Assembly (NCBI GenBank): GCA_028688015.1
Contig: JAQTZB010000007.1
Location: 163,510-227,509, forward strand
Length of the DNA: 64,000 nt
Direction: 5' to 3'
DNA from: Elusimicrobiales bacterium
GTDB taxonomy: Bacteria; Elusimicrobiota; Elusimicrobia; Elusimicrobiales; UBA9959
Shown: positions 35,624 to 42,761 of the stretch, piece by piece
Layout of the letters: each line of letters starts with the position of its first letter
How positions within the stretch are numbered: the stretch's first letter is position 1
Program-made: the position numbers and the translations under genes
Notes under the pieces: model-generated
What the model was told of the DNA's origin: nothing
Databases searched by the model: none
Seen by the model: only the letters and a program-made list of their open reading frames with translations

Positions 35624-36265
35624 ATGCTTTATCTCTATCTCGACGAGAGCGGCGACCTGGGGTTCGACTTCGTCAATAAGAAGCCGAGCGTTCACTTTAC
35701 TATTGCGGTCCTTGCCGTTAAAGGCCACGACAACAACCGCGCCATAGCCTCGGCGGTGCGAATGACTATCAGACGAAAACTTCGCTCTTTGCGCGCGGGG
35801 GCAGCCGAACTTAAAGGCTATACCGCCCCGTTAGAGGTCAAACGATATTTCTATCGCAAAGTATCCGCCGCATATTTCAGCATTTACAGCATAACCTTCA
35901 ACAAGAGGCGTACCTTCCAGTTTCTGGCTGTGGACAAGGAACGGCTATACAACTTTATCGCGAGGCTGGTGCTTGAGAAAGTAGACTTGACCGACACTAA
36001 AGTCAGGGTCATCCTGACGGTCGACAAAAGCAAGACCACTCCCGGGATACGGGATTTCAACGCCTTGATACTAGCGCAGTTAAAATCCAGACTGGACCCG
36101 CATATCCCCCTGGAGATAATTCATAAGTCCTCGCATGAAGCGCCCCAGTTACAGGCAGTGGACCTGTTCGCCTGGGGGATATTCAGACGATATGAACGGG
36201 AAGACGACGAATGGCGGCGTGAATTCAACGGAAAGATAGTTTTTGACGGGCTGTACGACGGATAA
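35624..36265 (+). CDS. DUF3800 protein, copy 2
   Basis: This 213-residue paralogue of copy 1 keeps YLDESGD at 5-11, AELKG near 61, TVDKSK near 133 and LQAVDLFAWGIFRRYERED near 176-194, so the presumed RNase H-like acidic residues are all present. The upstream hairpin, S element and first 17 codons are almost the same as in copy 1, whereas the protein bodies have diverged. That pattern indicates an old tandem duplication with conserved ends. Its stop codon touches the T-tract of RNA copy B on the other strand. Confidence 0.85.
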   Translation: MLYLYLDESGDLGFDFVNKKPSVHFTIAVLAVKGHDNNRAIASAVRMTIRRKLRSLRAGAAELKGYTAPLEVKRYFYRKVSAAYFSIYSITFNKRRTFQFLAVDKERLYNFIARLVLEKVDLTDTKVRVILTVDKSKTTPGIRDFNALILAQLKSRLDPHIPLEIIHKSSHEAPQLQAVDLFAWGIFRRYEREDDEWRREFNGKIVFDGLYDG

Positions 36266-36366
36266 AAAAAGAAGAGCGTGCCTTGCAAGCTTTTGGCGCC
36301 TAGACTCTTACCAGCCATACGGGAGGAAACATCTAGAACAACCTGCAGAGGGCTTACCGCTCTTCT
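36265..36366 (-). ncRNA. Small structured RNA facing DUF3800 copy 2 (copy B)
   Basis: The transcript starts near 36365 on the minus strand. The ends pair as a 10-bp stem (36269-36278 with 36358-36367) followed by seven T. Inner helices are 36284-36288 with 36343-36347 (one G-U pair) and 36300-36304 (CTAGA) with 36332-36336 (TCTAG). Loops such as GTAAG after the 5' stem are shared with copy A, while much of the centre differs. Confidence 0.75.
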
Positions 36367-36371
36367 TAAAT

Positions 36372-36400
36372 ATTATACAGCCCCCCCCTGGTTTTGTCAA
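36372..36400 (-). promoter_or_regulatory. Consensus sigma-70 promoter of RNA copy B
   Basis: TTGACA (36395-36400), 17 bases, TATAAT (36372-36377) on the minus strand, identical to copy A including about 20 bases upstream of the -35. Confidence 0.85.
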
Positions 36401-36433
36401 TGAGAGGAAGGCGAAATGGGGACAGGCTGCTTT

Positions 36434-37132
36434 TTAGAAGAAGCTTTGGGGAACGTAGACGGTGTCGTTGGGTTCCAGGTAGATGTCGGCGGACTTGTCG
36501 CCCTGCTTGGTGATGCGGGTGATCTCGACGGGGATGCTCTGGCTGCCGGTGCCGGCGCCGCGCAGGATCTTGGTGCGGTCCTGGGCGGCCAGGTCCGTAA
36601 AGCCCCCCGCCAGGGTGATGGCCTCAAGCACCGTCAGGCGGCGCTCGGCGGGGATGGTGATGGAGCCGGGCTTCTTGACCTCGCCCAGCACGTAGATCTG
36701 CTTGTTGCCGTACTCTTTTATCAGCACGGTCACCTGCGGCTTAACCAGGAATTCTGACAGCTTCTCGGCCAGCAGGCTCTCGGCCTCTGGGACGGACAGC
36801 TCTGACATTTTTATAACGCCGGCCAGCGGGAAGGTGATGGTGCCGTTGCCGCTGATGCGGGCGGTGCGGGCCATGTCGGACTCTTTAAAAACGGTGATCT
36901 CTATCAGGTCGCCGGGCTGTATTTTGTAGTTCAGCTTGCCCTGCTGGTCCAGCGCGTTCTGTATGAGGCGCTGCTCGAGCAGGGCCTCCTGCTGCGGGGT
37001 CACGGGTGCCTCGGCGGTAATGGCCGCCGTATTTTCCGGCGCGGGGGCGGCCTCGCGGCGCACCGTCGGGCGCGGCGGCACGCAGCCGGCTAAAATTATG
37101 AGGGAGAGTAACCCAAATGCCCCGCGTTTCAT
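36434..37132 (-). CDS. Wza-like polysaccharide export lipoprotein
   Basis: The 232-residue protein starts with a lipoprotein signal (LSLIILAGC, Cys17) and has a Poly_export domain (YKIQPGDLIEITVFKE near 68) and one SLBB-type domain (IYVLGEVKKPGSITIP near 145). It is shorter than E. coli Wza (379 residues), as in many single-SLBB export proteins. It should form the outer-membrane export channel working with Wzc. It converges with the accessory array and is cotranscribed with the ligase-like gene upstream. Confidence 0.88.
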   Translation of the reverse strand: MKRGAFGLLSLIILAGCVPPRPTVRREAAPAPENTAAITAEAPVTPQQEALLEQRLIQNALDQQGKLNYKIQPGDLIEITVFKESDMARTARISGNGTITFPLAGVIKMSELSVPEAESLLAEKLSEFLVKPQVTVLIKEYGNKQIYVLGEVKKPGSITIPAERRLTVLEAITLAGGFTDLAAQDRTKILRGAGTGSQSIPVEITRITKQGDKSADIYLEPNDTVYVPQSFF

Positions 37133-37170
37133 TAAAGATTATTATAGCAAATAGGAAAAGTTGGAAGGGG

Positions 37171-38925
37171 TTACGGCCGCGAACTGTTTTGTGTGGGCGG
37201 CGCCGCGGGCGCGGCTGGTTTGCGCGGCGCCTTTAACGTCAGCGGGCGGTTGTAGCAGTTGGCCAGCTGCAGGCCGAGGTTCTTTGCCAGTCTGTTCAGG
37301 TCGCCGTTAAGCGGGGTTTGGGTTTTGTAGGGCCGCAGCACGGCGTTGGCCGCGGCGAATTTGCGGCAAGGCTCGGCTTTGTCTTTAAGCGCCTGATTAT
37401 AGTAGTCGGCCGCCAGGCGGAAGGCGGCCTGGGGGCCGGGCTGCCACTTAAGCGAGGCCGCCCTTATTTTTATTCTCTCGTCGTAATCCGCGGTTCTGGC
37501 GCGCTGGTCGTACTGCCAGGCCAGCACCTGCGGCACGGCCGCTGTTACCAGCAGCGCGGCCAGCACCGCCAGGGCGTTGGCGTATTTTTTAGCGGGCGGG
37601 TTAGGCTCGGGCTGGTCTTCCTCCTCGTGAGGCAGCAGGCCGCGGCCCTCCACGGCGGGCTTGCTGGCCAGCGCGCCCAGCAGGGCGTAGAACACCAGGG
37701 CGTTGGCCGGCATCTGCAGGCCGAAGTCCACAAAGCTGTGCAGCATGCCTACCAGCGCCGCGCCCAGCGCGCCGCCGTAAACCGCCTTGACGGTGAACGA
37801 CCGGCAGCGCAGCCAGCCCTTGTAGAAGATGTAAAGCGCCGCGAACAGCCCGCCCAGGTACAGCAGCCCCCCCGCGAAGCCCGACTGCAGGAACAGCTGC
37901 AGCCAGTCGCTGTGCACATTGCGCACTATGTTGGTGGTGACGGAGGTAAGGTCCTGGCGGGCGTACAGCGGGAAGGCGTGCTCTACCGCGCCCAGGCCAG
38001 CGCCGAAGACAGGAAAGTCTTTAAGCATTTCCCAGCCGCTTTTATACATGGAGAAGCGCACGGTTACGGAGGAAACCAGGTTTTCCCCGTCGAGCCCCAG
38101 CAGTATGCGGTATTTGTTCAGCACCAGGCCGTAGCCGGCCAGCAGCAGCAGCAGGGCCGCCCAGGCGGCGAGCTTTTGGGTTTTGCTCTTTAAAAAGCCC
38201 GACGAGACAAAGCCCATGAAGACCGCGGCGCTGACAAAAGAGTGCAGGCCGCCGCGGCTGCCGGTTTTAACTATGCCGGCTATCACGGCCACCACCATTA
38301 TGAATTTAAGGAACTGCACCGCCAGCAGGTCGAACAGTTTTGTGTGGCTTTGGTGCCGGAACAGCGGTTTGAACCCGCCCACGAACAGCCCCAGGCCGCA
38401 CATGCCGGCCATGGACAGAAAGAAGGCGCCGTGGTCGCGGTTTACGAATGGGCCGAACGGCTGGCCGCGCACTTTGCGCAGGCCGTACACCAGCGTGTCG
38501 TCGCCGGTCTTTTGCAGCATGCCCATCAACGATATGGCCACGCCCATGGCGAACACCGCCCACAACAGCCGGCTGAGCTCCGACGGGGTTTTGATAGTTT
38601 TGGCCGCGGTGTAAATGACGGCGGCGTAGAGCAGCCAGGTGATAACGGCGTTAAGGGTGGCGGGCCGCCAGGCGGTAAAGAGCAGCGGCGTTGGCCCGGT
38701 TACGGGGGCCTGGGCAAAGGCTTGCAGCAGGCCTATTACGGCTACGGCCAGTACGGCGGGGATGAGGTTTTTATAGACGGGGACGGCGTGGGTGTTTTCC
38801 CCCTTGGCGTACACGGCGGCCGCGCCCAGGAAGTACAGGGCGTACAGCGGCACGTAAGCCCACGGCTCCACGGCGGCAAACGCCAGCGGCGCAAAGACTA
38901 TGGAGAGGAGCATTAACGCGTACAC
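37171..38925 (-). CDS. O-antigen ligase/polymerase family membrane protein with soluble C-terminus
   Basis: The 584-residue protein has about eleven membrane helices, a Wzy_C-like motif block (GQPFGPFVNRDHGAFFLSM, TGSRGGLHSF) with the periplasmic loop HSDWLQLFLQSGFAGGLL containing the conserved His, and a soluble tail of about 110 residues that looks helical. Exopolysaccharide polymerases of this size are common next to wza. It may polymerise a second polysaccharide or act as ligase, distinct from the smaller protein at 20483. The tail ends in a Pro/Ala-rich stretch. Confidence 0.8.
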   Translation of the reverse strand: MYALMLLSIVFAPLAFAAVEPWAYVPLYALYFLGAAAVYAKGENTHAVPVYKNLIPAVLAVAVIGLLQAFAQAPVTGPTPLLFTAWRPATLNAVITWLLYAAVIYTAAKTIKTPSELSRLLWAVFAMGVAISLMGMLQKTGDDTLVYGLRKVRGQPFGPFVNRDHGAFFLSMAGMCGLGLFVGGFKPLFRHQSHTKLFDLLAVQFLKFIMVVAVIAGIVKTGSRGGLHSFVSAAVFMGFVSSGFLKSKTQKLAAWAALLLLLAGYGLVLNKYRILLGLDGENLVSSVTVRFSMYKSGWEMLKDFPVFGAGLGAVEHAFPLYARQDLTSVTTNIVRNVHSDWLQLFLQSGFAGGLLYLGGLFAALYIFYKGWLRCRSFTVKAVYGGALGAALVGMLHSFVDFGLQMPANALVFYALLGALASKPAVEGRGLLPHEEEDQPEPNPPAKKYANALAVLAALLVTAAVPQVLAWQYDQRARTADYDERIKIRAASLKWQPGPQAAFRLAADYYNQALKDKAEPCRKFAAANAVLRPYKTQTPLNGDLNRLAKNLGLQLANCYNRPLTLKAPRKPAAPAAPPTQNSSRP

Positions 38926-38948
38926 AAATTAAATTTTATCATTTATTA

Positions 38949-38976
38949 TGGATCCCGGCTTTCGCCGGGATGACGG
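38949..38976. repeat. 28-bp repeat with inner palindrome, copy 1
   Basis: Identical to 39468-39495; inner arms ATCCCGGC and GCCGGGAT. A degenerate third copy follows at about 38984-39008. The two copies bracket the phosphatase gene. Confidence 0.7.
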
Positions 38977-39018
38977 AGGGACTGGCCCCCGGCTTTCTCC
39001 GGGAGGACATCGCAGTTT

Positions 39019-39027
39019 TGCTAGAAT
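39019..39027 (+). promoter_or_regulatory. Extended -10 (TGCTAGAAT) before the phosphatase, possibly leaderless
   Basis: TGCTAGAAT ends seven bases before the ATG at 39035, so the transcript would begin at or one base before the start codon. No Shine-Dalgarno sequence is present. Confidence 0.5.
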
Positions 39028-39034
39028 TGTATTA

Positions 39035-39466
39035 ATGAAAGTTTTATTCATCTGTACCGGCAACATGTGCCGCAGCCCGGCGGCCGAGCTGCTGCTGCGC
39101 CATTACGGCGCGGCCCGGGGCTTCGAGGCGCGCTCGCGCGGCACCGGGGTGCAGCCGGGCTTCGGCCTGCACAAGAAGATGGCCGCCCTGCTGAAGGCCG
39201 ACGGCGTGACGGATCTGGCGCACAAGGGCTCGCTGGTGATGGAGCCAGACGTGGACTGGGCGGACCTTATTCTTGTTATGGAAGAGGCCCAGCGCGACGC
39301 GCTGGCGGACCAGTTCCCCCAGAGCATGCGCAAGACGCAGCTGCTGCTTGACTACGCGGGCCTGGGCGGCGAGCTGGAAGATCCCATGGGCAAGGACGAC
39401 AAGGTGTTTAAGCAGGTATTCCAAACTATTAAGCAGGCTGTTTTGAAGTTGATAGAGAAGAAATGA
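39035..39466 (+). CDS. Low-molecular-weight protein tyrosine phosphatase
   Basis: This 143-residue enzyme has the P-loop CTGNMCRS (Cys7 nucleophile, Arg13) at its N-terminus and an EDPMGKD segment near 115 with the general-acid Asp. I start at MKVLFICTGN; the upstream frame crosses a repeat. Such Wzb-type phosphatases dephosphorylate the Wzc kinase, and the gene lies among wza, ligase and envelope genes, so it probably resets the Wzc of this window. Confidence 0.87.
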   Translation: MKVLFICTGNMCRSPAAELLLRHYGAARGFEARSRGTGVQPGFGLHKKMAALLKADGVTDLAHKGSLVMEPDVDWADLILVMEEAQRDALADQFPQSMRKTQLLLDYAGLGGELEDPMGKDDKVFKQVFQTIKQAVLKLIEKK

Positions 39467-39467
39467 C

Positions 39468-39495
39468 TGGATCCCGGCTTTCGCCGGGATGACGG
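39468..39495. repeat. 28-bp repeat with inner palindrome, copy 2
   Basis: Identical to 38949-38976; begins one base behind the phosphatase stop codon. Confidence 0.7.
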
Positions 39496-39503
39496 GTAGA
39501 AAT

Positions 39504-39534
39504 AAGAAAGGCCGCCTTGTGGGCGGCCTTTCTT
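39504..39534. terminator. Bidirectional intrinsic terminator
   Basis: A perfect 13-bp stem (39504-39516 with 39522-39534, loop TTGTG) between the convergent phosphatase and beta-barrel genes. T-rich on both sides. Confidence 0.8.
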
Positions 39535-39551
39535 GTTGCTGCGGCTCGGGT

Positions 39552-40715
39552 TTAGAAGGTAGCCTTCAGGCCCAGGGCCAGGGTGTTGTCCTTGTATTCG
39601 AAGTTGTCGAAGTTGGACGAGCGGTCCTTGTAGATGAAGGCAAAGTCAGCCTTCAGCCACTTCTGAATGTTGTACTCGGCGGTCACGCGCACCGAGGCGT
39701 TCTCGTCGGCGCGCTTCTTGTCGGTGGCCGACAGGGTGCTGTTCTTGTCGGAGTAGCGCACGTCCTCATAGTTGAGGCCCAGGCCCACTTTCACCTTGCG
39801 CACTTCGCGGGTGATGGTGAGGTCGGTAAGGGTGCTGGTGTAGTAGCGGGCGTCGCCGTAGTTGGTTTCCACGTTGCCGCGCTTGGCCAGCAGCACCACG
39901 TCGGTCTTCTCCACGGGCTTCCACATGGCCTGCGCGCTGTACTGCGCGGTGGTGGCGGTATTCTTGGCGTCGTTGAGGTCCTCGTCGTACTTGCGGGCCT
40001 GCATACCGGCCTTCACGGTGCCCTGCACCTTGGGGGCTATCTGGCCGGTGGCGCCCACCTCGACGTTGTCGAAGTTGGCGTCGTTGGTGAAGCCGGTCTG
40101 GTAGTTCAGGATGCCGTGGCGGTAAGAGAGGAACAGCTTGGTCTTGGGCTGCCACTTGTAGTCCAGGTCAAAGCCCACCTGGGTCTCTTCGCGGTCCAGG
40201 GTGGGGTTGTTGCTTACGTAATTGTTGTAGACGTGCTGCGCGGCCACGGAGAAGCCGAACTTGCCCTGCAGGGGCGAGTTGACGTTGAGGCTCACGGTGT
40301 TCTCAACGCGCTTGGCGCGCTCGGTGAGCTCGGTGGTGGCCTGGTCGGTGGTCTGCTTCCACTTGTCTTCCACGGTGACGGTGATGTTCTTGGGCATGCG
40401 GCCGGTGAAGCCCAGGTCGGCGCCGTGGTGCACGGCGTTGTTGGTCTCGGTGGCGCGGCTGTAGCCCAGCAGCTCCATGTTGTAGCCGCCCTTGAGGTCG
40501 TAGCGGGAGCCCAGTTTCTCCATCAGGTTCACGCCGAGGCCGGAGCGGTTGATCATGGCCGACTTGCGCTCGGTCTGCGTCAGGTAGATATTGCTGTCGT
40601 AGGTCTCCTGCATGGAGACGAAGGGGTTGACTTCCAGGTTGCCGAACTTTATGTTCTGCTGCGCGCCGGCGGCGGCGGGCACCAGGAGGACGGCTGCTAT
40701 GATAAGGTTTTTCAT
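39552..40715 (-). CDS. Outer-membrane beta-barrel protein (porin-2 like)
   Basis: The 387-residue protein has a signal peptide (MKNLIIAAVLLVPAAAGA) and then alternating amphipathic strands throughout, ending with LALGLKATF, the C-terminal aromatic residue of Gram-negative outer-membrane barrels. The start of the mature part (NPFVSMQETYDSNIYLTQ) resembles BBP2-type barrels found in exopolysaccharide loci. It is the second gene behind the FecR-like protein, 36 bases apart. A channel or anchoring role for polysaccharide export is inferred. Confidence 0.78.
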   Translation of the reverse strand: MKNLIIAAVLLVPAAAGAQQNIKFGNLEVNPFVSMQETYDSNIYLTQTERKSAMINRSGLGVNLMEKLGSRYDLKGGYNMELLGYSRATETNNAVHHGADLGFTGRMPKNITVTVEDKWKQTTDQATTELTERAKRVENTVSLNVNSPLQGKFGFSVAAQHVYNNYVSNNPTLDREETQVGFDLDYKWQPKTKLFLSYRHGILNYQTGFTNDANFDNVEVGATGQIAPKVQGTVKAGMQARKYDEDLNDAKNTATTAQYSAQAMWKPVEKTDVVLLAKRGNVETNYGDARYYTSTLTDLTITREVRKVKVGLGLNYEDVRYSDKNSTLSATDKKRADENASVRVTAEYNIQKWLKADFAFIYKDRSSNFDNFEYKDNTLALGLKATF

Positions 40716-40751
40716 GTGTTAATTTTCTCCTTGAATTTTTTTAGCGCGCGC

Positions 40752-41507
40752 TTACGGGTTGGAGGCGCTGACTTCGCCGGACTCCTGCACCACTTCGGTG
40801 GGGATCACGGTGGTCGGGGGCGTCTCTATGACCGGGATGATGAGCGGCACGTCGGTGATGACGGGCTCGGTGGCCGCGGGCTCTACGGGCTCGGTGGTCA
40901 CGGGCTCGACCGGGGCGGCGGTGACGGGCGCGGCGACAGGGGCCATGGGGGCCGCGGTCACGAAGATGGCCTGGCCGGCGGTCACGGTCTGCGTCTCGCC
41001 GCCGGAAGCGTTGGTCACCACGGCGTTGCCTTTCTCCATGGCTATCTGCACCTTACCGTTGGCGGTAACCATCTTCACTTCGCTGTTGGAGGTGAGGATG
41101 ATGTTGTTGCCGGATTCGGTCTTTACCGCTACCGGGGTGCCGGCGCCAAGGGCCACGTTGGTCTGGCCGTTGGTGGAGGACACGGTGAAGTTGCTGCCGG
41201 TGGCGGCGCTGATCTTCTTGCCGCCGGCTTCCACTTCCACGGTGCCGTCTACGATGGCGAACGTAACTTTATTATCGGTGATCTCGGGGATGGCGTCACC
41301 CGGCTTGAGGGTCATTACTATCTGGCCGTCTTTCATTATGTTGACGGTGCCGGTGATCTTGGTGATCTTGATGCCTTTGGCGGGCACGGCCGGGGTGGCC
41401 GGGGCCACGGCGGGGTCGGCAGGCGTGGCCGGGGTGGCCGGCTGCGCGCAGACATTGGCGCCGAACGCAAAAAGGAACGCTATAGCTGACAGGTTAAACA
41501 GTTTCAT
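40752..41507 (-). CDS. Secreted FecR-like protein with Pro/Thr-rich tail
   Basis: The 251-residue protein has a signal peptide (MKLFNLSAIAFLFAFGANVCAQ), an Ala/Pro-rich spacer, beta-strand-rich FecR-like repeats from about residue 45 to 175 and an Ala/Val/Thr/Pro-rich tail. The final 20 residues (ending VVQESGEVSASNP) are the same as in the FecR-like protein at 6735, and the DNA there is nearly the same too. It is transcribed with the beta-barrel gene from the promoter at 41539-41568. A cell-surface or periplasmic function is likely. Confidence 0.72.
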   Translation of the reverse strand: MKLFNLSAIAFLFAFGANVCAQPATPATPADPAVAPATPAVPAKGIKITKITGTVNIMKDGQIVMTLKPGDAIPEITDNKVTFAIVDGTVEVEAGGKKISAATGSNFTVSSTNGQTNVALGAGTPVAVKTESGNNIILTSNSEVKMVTANGKVQIAMEKGNAVVTNASGGETQTVTAGQAIFVTAAPMAPVAAPVTAAPVEPVTTEPVEPAATEPVITDVPLIIPVIETPPTTVIPTEVVQESGEVSASNP

Positions 41508-41538
41508 TAGTTACCTCCCTAAATCGTACTACACCTAT

Positions 41539-41568
41539 ATAATAGTCAACTTCCTTATTTCCTGTCAA
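41539..41568 (-). promoter_or_regulatory. Promoter of the FecR-like/beta-barrel operon
   Basis: TTGACA (41563-41568), 18 bases, TATTAT (41539-41544) on the minus strand; GGAGG precedes the ATG. Confidence 0.65.
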
Positions 41569-41615
41569 CCGCTATTTTGTGATTTTTGTGATTTTACCGC
41601 CCGCGCTATTTTGTG

Positions 41616-41621
41616 TAGAAT
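41616..41621 (+). promoter_or_regulatory. -10 box (TAGAAT) six bases before the ATG, possibly leaderless
   Basis: TAGAAT ends six bases before the ATG at 41628, placing transcription start on the first base of the start codon. No ribosome-binding sequence is seen. Confidence 0.4.
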
Positions 41622-41627
41622 GGGCTT

Positions 41628-42641
41628 ATGAAGAAACTACTCCTTTTAACAGGTTTACTGGCGGGGCTCTGCGGCCTGGCGCGGGCGGAAGAGTTCCCCC
41701 TCGGCTTCTACGGCATCGGCGCCCCGGCCGAGCTGGCGGCGCTGAAGCAGGCCGGCTTTAATTCTTTCCATACTTACGCGCAGGACCCGGCGCGCCTGGC
41801 CGAGCTGGCGGCCGAGGCCAAAAAGCAGGGGCTCAAGATGCTGGCCTACCCTGACCGGGTGATAGGATCTTCTTACGAAGGTGCCGCGCGGCGCTGGCCG
41901 GTGCTGGGCTGGTACCTGTTCGACGAGCCGGAGGTCAAGAAGCTGCCGCTGGCCTCCCTGCAGGCGCTGGACAAGCGCGTGAAGGACTGGAACCCGCGGG
42001 CGCGCACGGTTTTTGTGATGGGCGAGGGCGTGGCCGCCTTTACCTACGCCGGCGTGGCCGACGCGCTGATGGTGGACTGGTACCCGGTGCCGCATTTACG
42101 CCTGGAGTCCGTGGGCGAGCAGGTGGGCATGGTGGCCGCGGGCGCGGCCATACAGGATCCTGTCAGGAAGAACAAGCCGGTGTGGGCGGTGCTGCAGGCC
42201 TTCGACTGGATAAACTACCCGCAGCGGCGCTCGCCGCGGGTGGGCGGGTTCCCCACCTTCGACCAGGTACGCTACATGACCTGGCTGGCCGTGGCCCGCG
42301 GGGCCTCGGGCGTTTTCTATTTCACCTATAACGGCTCGGACGGCATCCCGCTGCCGGCGCGCCCGGAGCGCTGGGATATTTACGGCCGCATGGCGGCCGA
42401 GCTTAACGGCTTCAGGAAGGTGCTGGAGAAGGGCAAGCCGGGCGTGGCGCCGGCCGGGCTGCCGGAAGGCTTCGCCGCGCGCGCCCTGCGGCAGGGCGGG
42501 CGGGATTACCTGATCCTCCTTAACCCCACGGCGGCGCCGCTGCCCTTGGAGGCCGTTAAGGGCTGGCGGCCGCTGTTCGAGCTGTCGCGCTACCTGCCCG
42601 GGACGCTGCCCCCCCAAAAGGCGCTGATTCTGGAGAAATAA
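41628..42641 (+). CDS. Secreted TIM-barrel glycoside-hydrolase-like protein
   Basis: The 337-residue protein has a signal peptide (MKKLLLLTGLLAGLCGLARA) and a beta/alpha-barrel-like sequence: LGFYGIGAP, then GWYLFDEPE near 100-108 with an acidic pair in the place of the acid/base of clan-A glycosidases, ALMVDWYPV near 145 and ASGVFYFTYNGSDG near 225. The last 70 residues form a beta-rich domain (DYLILLNPT). A substrate cannot be named; a polysaccharide is the natural guess. The gene stands alone between two terminators. Confidence 0.62.
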   Translation: MKKLLLLTGLLAGLCGLARAEEFPLGFYGIGAPAELAALKQAGFNSFHTYAQDPARLAELAAEAKKQGLKMLAYPDRVIGSSYEGAARRWPVLGWYLFDEPEVKKLPLASLQALDKRVKDWNPRARTVFVMGEGVAAFTYAGVADALMVDWYPVPHLRLESVGEQVGMVAAGAAIQDPVRKNKPVWAVLQAFDWINYPQRRSPRVGGFPTFDQVRYMTWLAVARGASGVFYFTYNGSDGIPLPARPERWDIYGRMAAELNGFRKVLEKGKPGVAPAGLPEGFAARALRQGGRDYLILLNPTAAPLPLEAVKGWRPLFELSRYLPGTLPPQKALILEK

Positions 42642-42679
42642 CCGGCGGCCCTTATAATTAGATAATAATACTCCATATT

Positions 42680-42710
42680 AGAGCCCGGCCCCGCGCCGGG
42701 CTCTTTTTTG
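42680..42710 (+). terminator. Intrinsic terminator of the glycoside-hydrolase-like gene
   Basis: AGAGCCCGGC-CCCGC-GCCGGGCTCT followed by six T. Confidence 0.85.
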
Positions 42711-42716
42711 CCCTAA

Positions 42717-42742
42717 ATGAAAACGGCCCCTTCCGGGGCCGT
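42717..42742 (-). terminator. Intrinsic terminator of thrS
   Basis: ACGGCCCC-GGAA-GGGGCCGT followed on the minus strand by TTTTCATTT. Confidence 0.75.
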
Positions 42743-42761
42743 CCTCTTTTGCGGCGGCGGT

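Noticed and set aside
34749..36421. Retron or reverse-transcriptase system
   Set aside because: There is a structured RNA next to a protein gene, but no reverse transcriptase; the proteins are DUF3800.
39489..41489. A long plus-strand frame across the beta-barrel and FecR-like genes
   Set aside because: Antisense to two well-supported secreted proteins, and repetitive in composition without a domain.
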